Source of the DNA: Clostridia bacterium UC5.1-1C12
Lineage (GTDB): Bacteria > Bacillota_I > Bacilli_A > Erysipelotrichales > Erysipelotrichaceae
Direction: 5' to 3'
Length of the DNA: 64,000 nucleotides
NCBI GenBank assembly: GCA_001305055.1
Contig: BBZX01000010.1
Location: 1 to 64,000 of the forward strand
Translations under genes and position numbers: made by a program
In this document: in pieces, positions 53,374 to 63,661 of the stretch
Layout of the letters: each line of letters opens with the position of its first letter
Position numbering within the stretch: position 1 is the first letter of the stretch
The notes under the pieces: generated by a model
Databases searched by the model: none
What the model was told of the DNA's origin: nothing
Seen by the model: the letters and a program-made list of their open reading frames with translations, nothing else

Positions 53374-54210
53374 ATGAAGGTTATGAAGAAAATAAATAAC
53401 AATATCGCATTATGCGTTGATGATCATCATCGGGAGTTAATCGCGGTAGGCACCGGTATAGGATTTAAACAGTGTCCCTATGAAATCGAAAATCTCGATA
53501 CTATTCAACGGACATTTTATGACGTCGATCCGATGTATTATAATTTGTTGAATGAAATTTCTGTTGAGGTTTTGGAGGTAGCTGCCAGAATTATCGATAT
53601 TGCCCGTCTTAAGATTGAATCAGAATTAAGTCCAAATGTGGTTTTTACACTTGCTGATCATATCAATTTTGCAATTGAACGAATAAAAAAGAATATTCAT
53701 ATTCAAACGCCTTTGTATAATGATATTCAGCACCTATATGAAACGGAATTTAATTTAGGCGAGACCGCGGTGAAAATGATCCAGCAGTCAATGAAAGTTA
53801 AATCACCTAAAGGTGAAGCCTGTAATATTGCAATGCATTTTGTTAATGCTGAAACAATTTCATCTATTTCACGTCAAATGCCAAACAGCGATGAAGTAAT
53901 TGAGGAAATCATTGAAATGATTGGTGCTTATTTTAAGATTCATATCGATAGAAATAGTTTCAATTATTCAAGATTTGTTTCTCATTTATTGTATTTATTG
54001 AAACGACAGGATAAAGCGGACAGCATATCCAGTGAAAACAGAACAATGTTTGTATATGTGAAAGAGCAATATCCTAAAACATATGAATGTGTTTTGAATA
54101 TGAAAGAGTATTTAATGAATGAAATGAATTGGACGTTAAATGATGAAGAGTTATTATATTTAATGTTACATATTAATCGATTATGTGCAAGAGCGGATTG
54201 TCACCGATAG
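53374..54210 (+). CDS. BglG/LicT-family transcription antiterminator
   Basis: This 278-residue protein has the CAT RNA-binding domain (MKKINNNIALCVDDHHRELIAVGTGIGF) at residues 1-60, then two PRD domains with regulatory histidines in LADHINFAIERI (PRD1) and LMLHINRLC (PRD2). PTS phosphorylation of the PRDs would make it active only when its sugar is present and glucose is not. It should bind the RAT upstream and so control itself and the PTS gene after it. The frame is intact. Confidence 0.92.
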   Translation: MKVMKKINNNIALCVDDHHRELIAVGTGIGFKQCPYEIENLDTIQRTFYDVDPMYYNLLNEISVEVLEVAARIIDIARLKIESELSPNVVFTLADHINFAIERIKKNIHIQTPLYNDIQHLYETEFNLGETAVKMIQQSMKVKSPKGEACNIAMHFVNAETISSISRQMPNSDEVIEEIIEMIGAYFKIHIDRNSFNYSRFVSHLLYLLKRQDKADSISSENRTMFVYVKEQYPKTYECVLNMKEYLMNEMNWTLNDEELLYLMLHINRLCARADCHR

Positions 54211-54291
54211 AGCATCACCCTTGGCGCAGAAATTACATGAAGATCATGTGGTTTTTGAGTTAAGGGTATTTTTATGAAAAAGGAGCAAAAT

Positions 54292-55694
54292 ATGAAAAAA
54301 TATGAACAAATAGCCAGTGAAATATTGAATGAGATTGGCGGTAAAGAAAATGTTACTTTTGTAGCGCATTGTATGACTAGACTGCGTTTTAATTTAAAAG
54401 ATCAAAGTAAAGTGTATCAAGAGAATATTAAAAAATTGAAGGTGTGTTGGGCTGTCAATTTTCCAGCGGTCAGTTTCAGGTAATTATCGGACAGATCGTC
54501 GAGCATGTATATAAAGAAGTCTGTGAACTTGGACATTTTGAAATGAATAAGGTTATTGATGATGAACTGAAAGTAAAACAAAAATTGAATTTAAAAGGTG
54601 TTGGCAGCAATATAATGGAGGCTTTGGCTGGCTGTATTGTACCGTTGATTCCTTTGATGATGGCAGCATCAATGTTTAAAATGTTAGTTGCTGTCCTTGG
54701 TCCGACAATGCTGAATATTCTCAGTGAAACAGATGATTTATATACTTTATTCACTTTTGTCGCGACGCCGGTTTTTATTTCTTTCCGATTGTATTAGGCT
54801 ATACAGCTTCTAAAAAATTTAATGTTACACCGGTAATTGGCATGTTCTTAGGCTGTATCATGATGCATCCAACATTCACATCCATGGCGCAGCCGGTACT
54901 TCATTTACCATATTTGGAATTACCTGCAATGTACAAAATTATGCCTCAACGCTGCTGCCAATTATTTTATCTATTTGGGTGATGAGCTATGTTGAAGCAT
55001 TCTTTAAAAGAATGCTTCCTCAGTCACTTAAAACCATTTTTGTACCATTTTTAAGTATTATTGTAATGCTGCCAATCAGCTTATGTGTGTTAGGTCCTAT
55101 TGGCTCTATCGCAGGCAATTATATCTGTGATTTCCTTTTAGGTTTAGATAAGATTCCATATGTGGGATTCCTTGCAGTTGCTTTGATTTCTGCGTTCTGG
55201 GAATTCTTGGTAATGAGCGGTATGCATGTAGTTTTCATTACTTCACTGGTAATGGTATTTGCACAGGCTGGTCAAGAAGTTTAGTTTCAGTAGGTGGCTG
55301 CATCGCATCAATTGCTGTTGCCGGAATGCTGATTGGTTCCTTCTTCAGAATTAAAGACAAGGATGAGAAATCATTGACACTTGGTTATTTTATTGCATCA
55401 ATCGTTGGCGGTGTTACTGAACCTGGCTTATATGGCAATGGTATAAAATTTAAACGGCCATTCATTGGATTGATAGCCGGTGGCTTTGCGGGCGGTTTAT
55501 ATGCCGGTTTTATGCATGTTACATGTTATGCAATGGTGCCGGTAGCTAGTTTTATTGGTTTGACCGCCTTTGCCGGCGGACCAACTATCAATATGGTACA
55601 TGGTGTTGTCAGCTGTGCAATTGCATTTCTGACAGCGGCGGTTGTAACATATTTTGTAGGCTATGATAAAAATAATCCGGTAGTCAATGATTAA
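54292..55694 (+). CDS. PTS EIIBC component, beta-glucoside/N-acetylmuramate type (frameshifted)
   Basis: Several frames join into a protein of about 465 residues. The N-terminal EIIB has the phospho-cysteine in VAHCMTRLRFNLKD and GCQFSSGQFQVIIG; the membrane EIIC has the sugar motif GGVTEPGLYG and GFMHV. Breaks lie near 54440 (one G lost), 54780, 54880-54970 and 55280. There is no EIIA domain, so EIIA must come from another protein. The ATG at 54292 follows AAGGAG. It lies between the antiterminator and the deacetylase gene, in line with uptake of a beta-linked sugar. Confidence 0.85.
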
Positions 55695-55855
55695 TAATAT
55701 GTATGATAAAATATTTGTATATCAGTGATATTTCAGGAAAATATCAAATATATTAAGAAATGCAGCAAGTGAATATCTAATCAATGTATAAAATCTGACA
55801 GGATAAACTAAACAAAAAATTATAGAATGACACTTATTGGGAGATAGAATAAAAA

Positions 55856-56605
55856 ATGAAAAAAATATTGATAAGAGCTGATGATCTTGGATATAGTGAA
55901 GGCATTAATTATGGCATTGCGAAAAGTGTACGAGAAGGGATCATTCAGTCGGTGGGAGTAATGACGAATATGTCAGCTGCGGAACAGGGTCTAAAACTGT
56001 TGGCGGATATTGATGTATGTTATGGTCAGCATACCAATATCTGCATTGGCAGGCCATTGAGTGATCCTAAACGGATACCGAGTATTACAGATGAAAATGG
56101 TGAATTCAAATCATCAAGAGAATATCGCAGCGCCAAGGAGGATTTTGTTAATGTTGATGAAGTAATCATAGAAATCGAAGCTCAATATCATCAATTTATA
56201 AAGCTGACAGGAAGAAAACCTCAATATTTTGAAGGTCATGCGGTAGCCAGTGATAATTTTATAAAGGGACTTAAGATAGTCGCAGCTAAGTATGATTTAA
56301 AGTATTCAGGGATGCCGTCAGAGGCTGAACCGCACTTAGTTGGCAGTCATAAGGTTTATATGTGGATGGAAAGTATGCTGCCAGAGTATGATCCTATAAA
56401 AACATTAAAAAAGATGGTACTGAATGCCCATGAAGATGCCTGTGATGTGCTGATTTGTCATCCCGGTTATTTAGATGCGTATATTCTTAAAACCTCATCA
56501 TTAACCATATCAAGAACCTTAGAGGTAGAAATGACATGTGATCCGGAAGTAAAAGCATGGCTGGCAAAGCAAAATATTGAAATGGTTACTTATAGTGATT
56601 TATAA
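55856..56605 (+). CDS. ChbG/YdjC-like carbohydrate deacetylase
   Basis: ChbG removes an acetyl group from diacetylchitobiose phosphate or similar sugars. The 249-residue protein has the metal-binding RADDLGYSEGIN at the N-terminus, GQHTNICIGRPL (metal His) and LICHPGYLDAY near the C-terminus. The frame is intact. Its place after the EIIBC gene suggests it processes an acetylated disaccharide taken up by this PTS; cleavage enzymes are not in the cluster. Confidence 0.88.
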   Translation: MKKILIRADDLGYSEGINYGIAKSVREGIIQSVGVMTNMSAAEQGLKLLADIDVCYGQHTNICIGRPLSDPKRIPSITDENGEFKSSREYRSAKEDFVNVDEVIIEIEAQYHQFIKLTGRKPQYFEGHAVASDNFIKGLKIVAAKYDLKYSGMPSEAEPHLVGSHKVYMWMESMLPEYDPIKTLKKMVLNAHEDACDVLICHPGYLDAYILKTSSLTISRTLEVEMTCDPEVKAWLAKQNIEMVTYSDL

Positions 56606-56717
56606 GAATTTATGATATTGGATTTTCTTCATAGATGTCAAATATGAAATTTTAAGGAAATTTTTATAACTTATCGTGTGTTTTTTCTCATAAACACCTT
56701 GCTTTTTAAGAATTAAG

Positions 56718-56746
56718 TTGACGGAATTTATATGGTAGTGTATAAT
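56718..56746 (+). promoter_or_regulatory. Promoter of rpmH-rnpA
   Basis: -35 TTGACG (56718-56723) and -10 TATAAT (56741-56746), 17 bases apart, lie about 54 bases before the rpmH start. Confidence 0.8.
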
Positions 56747-56799
56747 CAAATAGCAATGTTCTATTTGTAAAAATTAAATAAAGAAGTGGAGGTGGCTCT

Positions 56800-56934
56800 A
56801 TGAAAAGAACATATCAACCGAGCAAAAGAAAACACCAAAAAACCCACGGTTTCAGAGCCCGTATGGCAACGGTAGGAGGGCGTAACGTATTAGCTCGCCG
56901 TCGTAGCAAAGGCAGAAAAGTGTTATCGGCATAA
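56800..56934 (+). CDS. rpmH: 50S ribosomal protein L34
   Basis: The 44-residue basic protein ([20 protein letters not shown], then [20 protein letters not shown]) is L34, a small 50S protein near the exit of the ribosome. The frame is intact. A strong ribosome site (GTGGAGG) lies 7 bases before the ATG. It marks the right border of the origin region. Confidence 0.97.
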   Translation: MKRTYQPSKRKHQKTHGFRARMATVGGRNVLARRRSKGRKVLSA

Positions 56935-56958
56935 AAATCACCGTCCGGTGATTTTTTG
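56935..56958 (+). terminator. Attenuating terminator between rpmH and rnpA
   Basis: AAATCACCG pairs with CGGTGATTT around TC, followed by TTTTG. It begins right after the rpmH stop and should set rnpA expression well below rpmH. Confidence 0.85.
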
Positions 56959-56976
56959 TGTTAGTGGAGGTTATCG

Positions 56977-57302
56977 ATGAAGAAAGAGTTTAGAATCAGA
57001 AAAAATGAAGAATTCCAAAAGATACTGCAATTTAAACGTTTCTATGCTTCTCCCTCTTTAACTCTTTATGTGAAGCCTAAAAATGAAACCCATGCCCGTG
57101 TCGGCATATCCGTAGGGAAAAAATTGGTGGTGCAGTCCAGCGCAATAAAGTCAAGCGGCAATTGCGTATGATGCTTCAGGAATGTTTTGATTTTGACGGC
57201 AGTTTTGATGCCATAGTGCTTGTTAGACCTCATTTTAACGAAGAAAGTTACAATACTAATAAAAACTACTTGGAAACGCTGCTTAAAAAAGTTAAAATAT
57301 AA
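56977..57302 (+). CDS. rnpA: Ribonuclease P protein component (one frameshift)
   Basis: RnpA is the protein subunit of RNase P, which matures tRNA 5' ends. It starts MKKEFRIRKNEEFQKIL, has ARVGISVGKK, and in the other frame the RNR signature GAVQRNKVKRQLRMM; the real stop is at 57300-57302. One base is missing near 57125, in a GG pair. Reconstructed length is about 108 residues. It lies directly before yidC. Confidence 0.92.
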
Positions 57303-57329
57303 GAAAGACTAATGCGAGGAGAAAATTAA

Positions 57330-58220
57330 ATGAAAAGATTTTTTAAGGACAAAAAGAAACTAATACTGCTAAGTGTATTTTTGGTAGTATTATTAGCAGG
57401 CTGTTCAAATTACATTGATAAAGAGACAGGCCGTGTAGCGGTAGATAAAATTATATCTTTAAGCACTACATGGAAAGCATCTTTTGATGAGGGATGGTTC
57501 ACAGGTATCTTTGTATGGCCAGTTGCGCAGCTTATCAACTTAATTGGTGATAAAACCGATGCAGGTATCGCAATTATCGTAGTAACATTCTTAATTAATA
57601 TCGTTATTGCGGCATTCTCAATCAAGAGTCAGGTTGCAACACAGCGCATGCAGATGATTCAGCCTGAGCTGAATAAGATTCAAAAGAAATATGAAGGCAA
57701 GACAGATGAGCGCTCTAAGATGATGATGGCTCAGGAAATGCAGGCATTATATTCTAAGTATCAAATTAATCCATTCAGCTCGATTCTGGTTATGCTTGTG
57801 CAGCTGCCGGTTATTCTTGCAGTGTATCAGGCGGTTATGAGAGCTGAAGCAGTTATTAATGGAAGCTTTATGGGTATTGATTTAACGCAGACACCATTAA
57901 CTGGTATGAAAGCTGGACAGATTTCTTATTTTGTTATCTTTGCATTAATGGTTGTAATGCAGTTCTTGAGTATGAAATTCCCAATGTGGCTGGCAGAATG
58001 GAAGAAAAAGAAATCAGGTAAGAAGATTAAAGCTTATGCGAATGAACAGCCTGCCGGCGGTATGGCTGGTTCAATGAATATGATGACTTATGTATCTGTC
58101 GGTATGATCGCGTTTATCTCATTGTCATGGCCATTGGGTATGTCATTCTACTGGTTAGTTTCATCAGTAGCAAGAATTATTCAAAATATCGTAATTAATA
58201 CGTTCTTTATTAAGGACTAG
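57330..58220 (+). CDS. yidC: Membrane protein insertase YidC/OxaA
   Basis: YidC inserts proteins into the membrane. The 296-residue protein has a lipoprotein signal (VLLAGC at about residues 20-25), then five membrane segments with the conserved IAAFSIKSQVATQRMQMIQPE stretch (first cytosolic loop), NPFSSILVMLVQLPVILAVYQ and SFYWLVSS. This is the short Gram-positive form without the periplasmic domain. The frame is intact. It is followed by jag. Confidence 0.95.
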   Translation: MKRFFKDKKKLILLSVFLVVLLAGCSNYIDKETGRVAVDKIISLSTTWKASFDEGWFTGIFVWPVAQLINLIGDKTDAGIAIIVVTFLINIVIAAFSIKSQVATQRMQMIQPELNKIQKKYEGKTDERSKMMMAQEMQALYSKYQINPFSSILVMLVQLPVILAVYQAVMRAEAVINGSFMGIDLTQTPLTGMKAGQISYFVIFALMVVMQFLSMKFPMWLAEWKKKKSGKKIKAYANEQPAGGMAGSMNMMTYVSVGMIAFISLSWPLGMSFYWLVSSVARIIQNIVINTFFIKD

Positions 58221-58231
58221 GAGTAAAAAAC

Positions 58232-58846
58232 ATGGATACTTATACAGGAAAAAATCTAGAGGAAGCTTTAAAAATCGCGGCTGATAAAAAGGGCTGTGCG
58301 GTTGATGAACTTACTTATACAGTGGTTGAAGAAAAAGCGGGTATTTTCGGTATAGGCAGCAAGGTAACGGTCAGTGCAACCTGTGACAATGATATTCGTC
58401 AGTTCATCATTAATTATCTTGATAACTATTTCAAGGGTATTCATATGGAAGTTGAAGTAGAATGCGTTAAGGATGATTATCAGTATAAGGTACAGTTAAA
58501 TGCTGAAAACAATGCAATTCTGATTGGTAAAAATGGTCAGACACTGCAGGATATCAATACCGTTGTGAAAGCTGCGGCATCTAGTGAATTTAAAAAGAAG
58601 GTTATGGTATTAACAGATATTAATGGTTATAAGGAGAATAAATATGTCAAGGAATGTTCCGCTGCATTGCGGATTGCCAAGACAGTGCAGAAAACAAAAG
58701 TAGATGCCGTTTTAGATCCAATGCCAAATGATGAGCGTAAAGCGATTCATACATATCTGGCTAATATGCCAAGAATCAGAACAATCAGTGAAGGGGAAGG
58801 CAAGGACCGCCGCTTAAAGATTGTTTATGATGCTAATAAAAGATAA
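58232..58846 (+). CDS. jag: RNA-binding protein KhpB (Jag/EloR)
   Basis: KhpB acts with KhpA in controlling cell elongation. The 204-residue protein has an N-terminal Jag domain (LEEALKIAADKKGCAVDELTY), a KH domain with the GKNGQTL loop, and an R3H domain (MPNDERKAIHTYLANMPRIRTISEGEGKDRRL region; the key R-x3-H is RKAIH). The frame is intact. It ends the rpmH-rnpA-yidC-jag unit; mnmE, usual next, is absent here. Confidence 0.93.
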   Translation: MDTYTGKNLEEALKIAADKKGCAVDELTYTVVEEKAGIFGIGSKVTVSATCDNDIRQFIINYLDNYFKGIHMEVEVECVKDDYQYKVQLNAENNAILIGKNGQTLQDINTVVKAAASSEFKKKVMVLTDINGYKENKYVKECSAALRIAKTVQKTKVDAVLDPMPNDERKAIHTYLANMPRIRTISEGEGKDRRLKIVYDANKR

Positions 58847-58865
58847 GTATTAAAATTTAAAAGTG

Positions 58866-58911
58866 AAAAAAGTGATCCAACAGATTTTATTCTGTATTGG
58901 GTCACTTTTTT
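58866..58911 (+). terminator. Terminator after jag
   Basis: AAAAAGTGATCCAA pairs with TTGGGTCACTTTTT around an inner loop with CAGA/TCTG, followed by T residues. Confidence 0.85.
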
Positions 58912-58946
58912 ATGAAAAGCAGAAACAAAATCAGAAATTATAAATT

Positions 58947-58962
58947 TCAGTAAGCTTCCTGT
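58947..58962. promoter_or_regulatory. Candidate operator, copy 1
   Basis: The 16-mer TCAGTAAGCTTCCTGT lies upstream of the PRD regulator and matches the perfect palindrome GCAGTAAGCTTACTGC at 60926-60941 in 13 of 16 positions. It may be the regulator's own binding site. Confidence 0.4.
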
Positions 58963-59037
58963 AAAAGGAAAAATTACCTTGGTTCCACCATCTTATAATA
59001 AATTATGATTAGGATAAACCTTAGAAAGGAGTATTTT

Positions 59038-60932
59038 ATGATTACTAAACGTCAAATTGAATTGCTGATGAAGCTTAGTGAAAAAGACGATGAATATCAG
59101 ACTGCTGATGAGCTTGCTGATTATTTTCATGTGAGTTTAAGAACAGTTTATCAGGATATATCATATTTAAAAACTGAATTAGACAATCATTATGCAACAA
59201 TAAAGGCAATAAGCTCTAAAGGGTATTGTTTACAGATAATAAATAAAGAAAAATTTCAAATTTATATGAATAATTTATTCAACAATTACTATCAAAAATT
59301 TCATTTTGATGATCCATTATCAAGAAATCATTATATAATCATGCGCTTATTCACAACAAAAAAGAGTTTTCTTACACAGACACAATTGCAAAATGAATTA
59401 TATATATCTAAATCAGCATTATCAGCAGATCTAAAGAATGTTAAACAACTACTGAAGGAATATCATCTTGAGTTATACTGTAATTCGCATTCAGGAGTAC
59501 AAATTAGAGGCAGTGAACTTAATAAGCGGATTCTAATACTAAAGGAAAATATTCAGTTTCAATCAATGAATCAGATTACACAGCAAAATTTCAATAAAGA
59601 TATCACAATCATCGTAGAAGAAGTCTTAAATTCACATAGGTATATAGTTTCAGATGTTATTTTTCAAAGTTTGATTATTCATGTTGAGCTTTCGGTTCAA
59701 CGGATGATTCAAGGAAGTTTTGTAAATGATGAAGAAATAGAAGAGATACAAGAGAATGAAGCGGAATATTCAATAGCACTGGATATATTGACAAAACTAT
59801 CTAAAAAATTCGGTTTTCCACTTAAAAAATCTGAAGTTTACTTATTGTCAATTAATCTTTTGGGTAAAAAAATTATGACGAAGACGATGTAATATCTCAG
59901 GAGCTGAATGATTTTATTTTAGAAGAACTGATTAAAATCAATCACGAATATAATTTTGATTTTACATGTGATTTGAATTTTAGAATTGCTTTAGCTTTAC
60001 ATATAGCTCCAATGCTTAAAAGGATGCAATATCACATGCAGCTGACAAATTCAATTACCTTGAATGTAAAACAGAACTATCCGCTTGCTTATGATATCGC
60101 TGCCAGCATCATGATGGGAATCTATGAGTCATATGGGTATAAAGCACTCGATGATGAAACTGCTTATTTGGCAATTCATATCAATTTGTGTATGGAACAA
60201 GATAAGAAAATGGCAGAACCAAAGCGTGTTTTATTAATTTGTCCTAATCGTAAAAGTGAAACATTACTGTTAACTCAACAGATTTATCGTCGGTTCCGCC
60301 AACAGATACAGGATCTCACAATTACGCCATCTTATCGATTTTCTGATATTAATTTAGCAGATTATGATGTACTCTTTACTACCGAAGAGCAAGTAGTAAA
60401 CGACACAATACAAGCAATTCATATCAATTATTTCCTTGATGAAAAAGATTATTTACGTATTGAGCTTGCTTTGAATGGTATTAATGATGTTAGTCAGTTA
60501 AAAAACTATTTTGATGATGAATTGATGTATTTTGGCAATGCAGAAGATAAATCAGAAATCATACAATTATTATGCTTAAAAGCTGAAAGAAAATATGCAT
60601 TAAAGAATTTAAATGAACAGGTAATGAGAAGAGAAGAAATTGGCGGTACCTATTATGGAAATTTTGTTGCGATACCTCATCCTGAGCAAATGATCAGCAA
60701 TGATACTTTTATAGCTTTAGCTATCTTAAAGAAACCAATTGTTTGGCAAGATAATCATAGTGTTAAAATGATCCTTTTGGTTTGTATTGAAAAGAATAAT
60801 CCAAGAGCATTACAGCTATGGTATTATCTGTCAAATTTAATTAGTGATGAAAATTTAGTTAAAAAGATGCTAAAAGCCAGAAGCAGTAATGAATTCAAAA
60901 TTGTATTAAATGAATTGCAGAAGATGCAGTAA
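59038..60932 (+). CDS. MtlR/LicR-like PRD activator with EIIB and EIIA domains (one frameshift)
   Basis: About 630 residues: N-terminal HTH (TADELADYFHVSLRTVYQDISYL), a second HTH-like region (QNELYISKSALSADLKNV), two PRDs (SDVIFQSLIIHVELSVQRM; NFRIALALHIAPMLKRM and LAIHINL), a GatB-like EIIB with cysteine in VLLICPNRK and a C-terminal EIIA (NFVAIPHPEQ). PTS phosphorylation of these domains should set its activity on the following PTS operon. A base is missing in the A run near 59875. The start at 59038 follows AGAAAGGAG. Confidence 0.87.
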
Positions 60933-60941
60933 GCTTACTGC
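60926..60941. promoter_or_regulatory. Candidate operator, copy 2 (perfect palindrome)
   Basis: GCAGTAAGCTTACTGC is a perfect 16-bp palindrome overlapping the regulator stop codon. It sits upstream of the PTS operon and resembles the motif at 58947-58962. Next to it TGCAAAT (60939-60945) and ATTTGCA (60953-60959) form another perfect inverted repeat. Confidence 0.45.
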
Positions 60942-61035
60942 AAATGGTTGGAATTTGCAATGAGAGATTGATGATATAACTATATCAGATAAACATGAAG
61001 TAATCTCGATCAATGAGTAGAAAGGCTGGATATGC

Positions 61036-61452
61036 ATGGTTAAGTATGTAATTATTTCACATGGATCATTGGCTGAAGCATTTAAAGAAACTTTAAGAAT
61101 GTTTTTCGGCAATGATGTAGAAAATATTTTTACAATAGGTTTGTATCCCGATGAAGCTATTGATTCACTTAAAAATAGCATCGTTTCAATAATAAAAAAG
61201 CAATATACAAAAGATGGAATATTAATTTTTCTTGATATTTATGGCGGCTCACCATTCAATATGACGGCCTGTGTACTTAATGAATTAAGTGATGATTATT
61301 CTTGTATTGAATGTTTCAGCGGTGTTAATTTAGCAATTCTAATGGAAGTCATTGCTAACAGTAACAGCCTGTCTTTGAATGAAATGTGCGAGTTAATAGA
61401 GCATAAAGGTCCGGCTTCAATCATTAATGTGAGAAAAGCTTTGGAATTGTAG
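61036..61452 (+). CDS. PTS mannose-family IIA component (second operon)
   Basis: This 138-residue protein takes phosphate from HPr on the histidine in VIISHGSLAEAF and shows LIFLDIYGGSPFNMTA. The ATG at 61036 lies 10 bases after AAAGG. It differs clearly from the IIA at 3211-3618, so the two operons are separate systems rather than a recent copy. The frame is intact. Confidence 0.9.
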   Translation: MVKYVIISHGSLAEAFKETLRMFFGNDVENIFTIGLYPDEAIDSLKNSIVSIIKKQYTKDGILIFLDIYGGSPFNMTACVLNELSDDYSCIECFSGVNLAILMEVIANSNSLSLNEMCELIEHKGPASIINVRKALEL

Positions 61453-61522
61453 TTTATTAGGAAATTTCATTTCTAAGGGGCGCAAATAGAAATGATAAAT
61501 TTAAAAGAAAGGAGGTTTATAA

Positions 61523-61999
61523 ATGAGGAATATTGTATTAACACGAATTGATGAAAGATTAATTCATGGTCAGGTAATGACATCATGGCTGAAGGTGAGC
61601 AGTGCTAATGTAGTTCTGATTATTGATGATGCCTCAGCTTCTAACACTTTTTTAAAACGTGTTTTACTGGCAGCCGCACCTAAAGAGTTAAAAGTTTATG
61701 TAATGACCCATACTGATGCAGCCGTATATTTAAAGGAAACATCAGAACCTGGTGAAAAAATTTTTATTATTACAAAGGTCCCTAAGCCATTGCTTCAGAT
61801 TATTAAAGAGGGTGTGAATTTACATGAAATTATACTAGGTAATATGGGTGGAGCAGAGGGAAGAAAGATGTTCAGCAGAAATATTTCAGCAAGTCCAGAA
61901 GAAATACAGGACTTGAGAGAAATTATTAATTGCGGAGTGTCTATTTATTGTCAAATGATACCTGCCGATTCAAAAGAAAATATTAAGGGGCTTCTATAA
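61523..61999 (+). CDS. PTS mannose-family IIB component (second operon)
   Basis: The 158-residue protein has the phospho-histidine motif TRIDERLIHGQV, in canonical form, and EIILGNMGGAEGRKMFSRN. AAGGAGG precedes the ATG by 9 bases. The frame is intact; it follows IIA by 70 bp. Confidence 0.93.
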   Translation: MRNIVLTRIDERLIHGQVMTSWLKVSSANVVLIIDDASASNTFLKRVLLAAAPKELKVYVMTHTDAAVYLKETSEPGEKIFIITKVPKPLLQIIKEGVNLHEIILGNMGGAEGRKMFSRNISASPEEIQDLREIINCGVSIYCQMIPADSKENIKGLL

Positions 62000-62024
62000 T
62001 CGACGGATTAGAAAGGAGATCAAT

Positions 62025-62788
62025 ATGGAAGTGAGTATTATACAGATTTGTTTGATTGCTCTATATTATTGTTTAGCTGAAACAGCATGGCCTTTTGGTT
62101 CTATGGGAACATGGGCAACTATAAATCGTCCAATGGTATCCGGTCTTGTTATTGGTATGATTTTGGGGAATCCAGTACAGGGTACAATCATCGGCGCAAC
62201 GATTAATATTATGTATTTAGGAATTATTTCTGCGGGTGGTTCACTGCCTGCTGATTCAGGAATGGCTGGCATACTGGAACTTCCTTTGCATTAATCGGTG
62301 GTTTGGATATCAATGCAGCCTTGGCGTTAGCTGTTCCTTTAGGTTTGTTTGGTTCAGTTTTGAATGTTCTTACGATGACCGGACAATGCTTTTTTGTAAC
62401 ATTAGCCGATAAATGGATCAGTGAGGGAAAATCTAATCATTTAATGTTAGTCAACGTATATATTCCTTATGCAATTAAATGGATTATTCGATTTGTTGCA
62501 ATCTATGTGATTCTATATTTCGGTTCAAGTGCAGTAGTTTCCATTTCTGAATCATTAAGCGGACCAGTGCTTGATGCTTTAAGTGTTATGGGTGGCTTAT
62601 TACCTGCTGTCGGTATAGGATTGATGTTGTTGACAATTTTTGAAGGCAGAGCTAAGTGGTTTCTGTTTTTAGGCTTTTTAGCCACTAGCTTTTTAGGCTT
62701 AAATACAATTGCTGTATCACTTATTTTCGGTATCATTGCGATTGTGGTAGTTGGCTTTACAGCCACAGATTTTGCTGCTTTTAAAGAG
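62025..62788 (+). CDS. PTS mannose-family IIC component (second operon; one frameshift)
   Basis: The membrane subunit starts MEVSIIQICLIALYYCLAE and shows YLGIISAGGSLPADSGMAG, then after a break near 62280 continues LIGGLDINAALALAVPLGLFG. The open frame then runs without a stop into the IID part. The IIC end is expected near 62785-62790, where one lost base would restore a stop (AGG TGA); see the findings for the apparent IIC-IID fusion. Reconstructed length, about 255 residues, is normal. AAAGGAG precedes the start. Confidence 0.8.
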
Positions 62789-63628
62789 GTGAGTGATACA
62801 AATGAAAATACATATAAAATTATTAATAAGAAAGAGTTAGTTCATGCTTGGCTGCGTTGGCAATATTATAATGAGTCTTGCTATAACTATGAACGTATGC
62901 AGGGGATTGGCTTCTGTACTGCGATGGTACCGGTATTAAATAAAATTTATAAGGATGATAAAGCTGGTTTGATAGCGGCAATGAAACGCCATTCAATGTT
63001 TTTTAACACAGATCATGATTTTGGCGGCATGATTCTTGGTATATGTACATCTATGGAGGAACAAAAGAAATTAGGTGCAGATATTCCTGATGAAGCATTT
63101 GTTTCATTAAAATCAGGTTTAATGGGACCATGTGCAGGTATAGGAGATACATTATCACAGGTAGTATTGATTCCTGTATTGGCTGTCATATTTATAAATC
63201 TAGCAACACAGGGGGCAGTTTGGGCACCAATCGCTTATACGATTATTTTCTTAGCTATCTTTTATGGGGTTGGTTATTGGATGCTGTTTATTGGGTATAA
63301 AAGCGGCGGTGAAACTGTTTTAAGGCTCATGGAAAGCGGTTTATTCAATAAGGTTATCGAAATAGCCGGCATTCTTGGCTGCGCTGTAGCAGGCGCATTA
63401 ATCTGTAATTATGTTTCATTTAATTGGAATATTGTTATGATTCAAAATGAAGTGGAAATATTTAATCTGCAGACTGGTGTATTTGACGCGATTGTACCCA
63501 ATCTTATGCCTTTGCTGCTGACACTCGGAGTATATTTTGCAGCTAAAAAAGGTATTAAAAGTTCGACGATTACATTTGCGGCCATGGGTTTAGGTTTTAT
63601 TTTGGGAATTCTCGGTTTGATTGCATAA
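62787..63628 (+). CDS. PTS mannose-family IID component (second operon)
   Basis: IID of about 280 residues: LVHAWLRWQYYNESCYNYERMQG, then GLMGPCAGIGDTLSQ and hydrophobic C-terminal segments ending LGFILGILGLIA. It probably starts at a GTG near 62789 (GTG AGT GAT ACA AAT), in the same frame as the IIC end, so the sequence reads as a fused IIC-IID. The frame is intact to its stop at 63628. Confidence 0.8.
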
Positions 63629-63661
63629 GTAAAAAAATTTATATAGTTAGGAGCTAGTGAC

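Noticed and set aside
60933..61035. Sigma-54 promoter upstream of the second PTS operon (TTGGAATTTGCA)
   Set aside because: The GG and GC are only 5 bases apart, while -24/-12 elements need 10.
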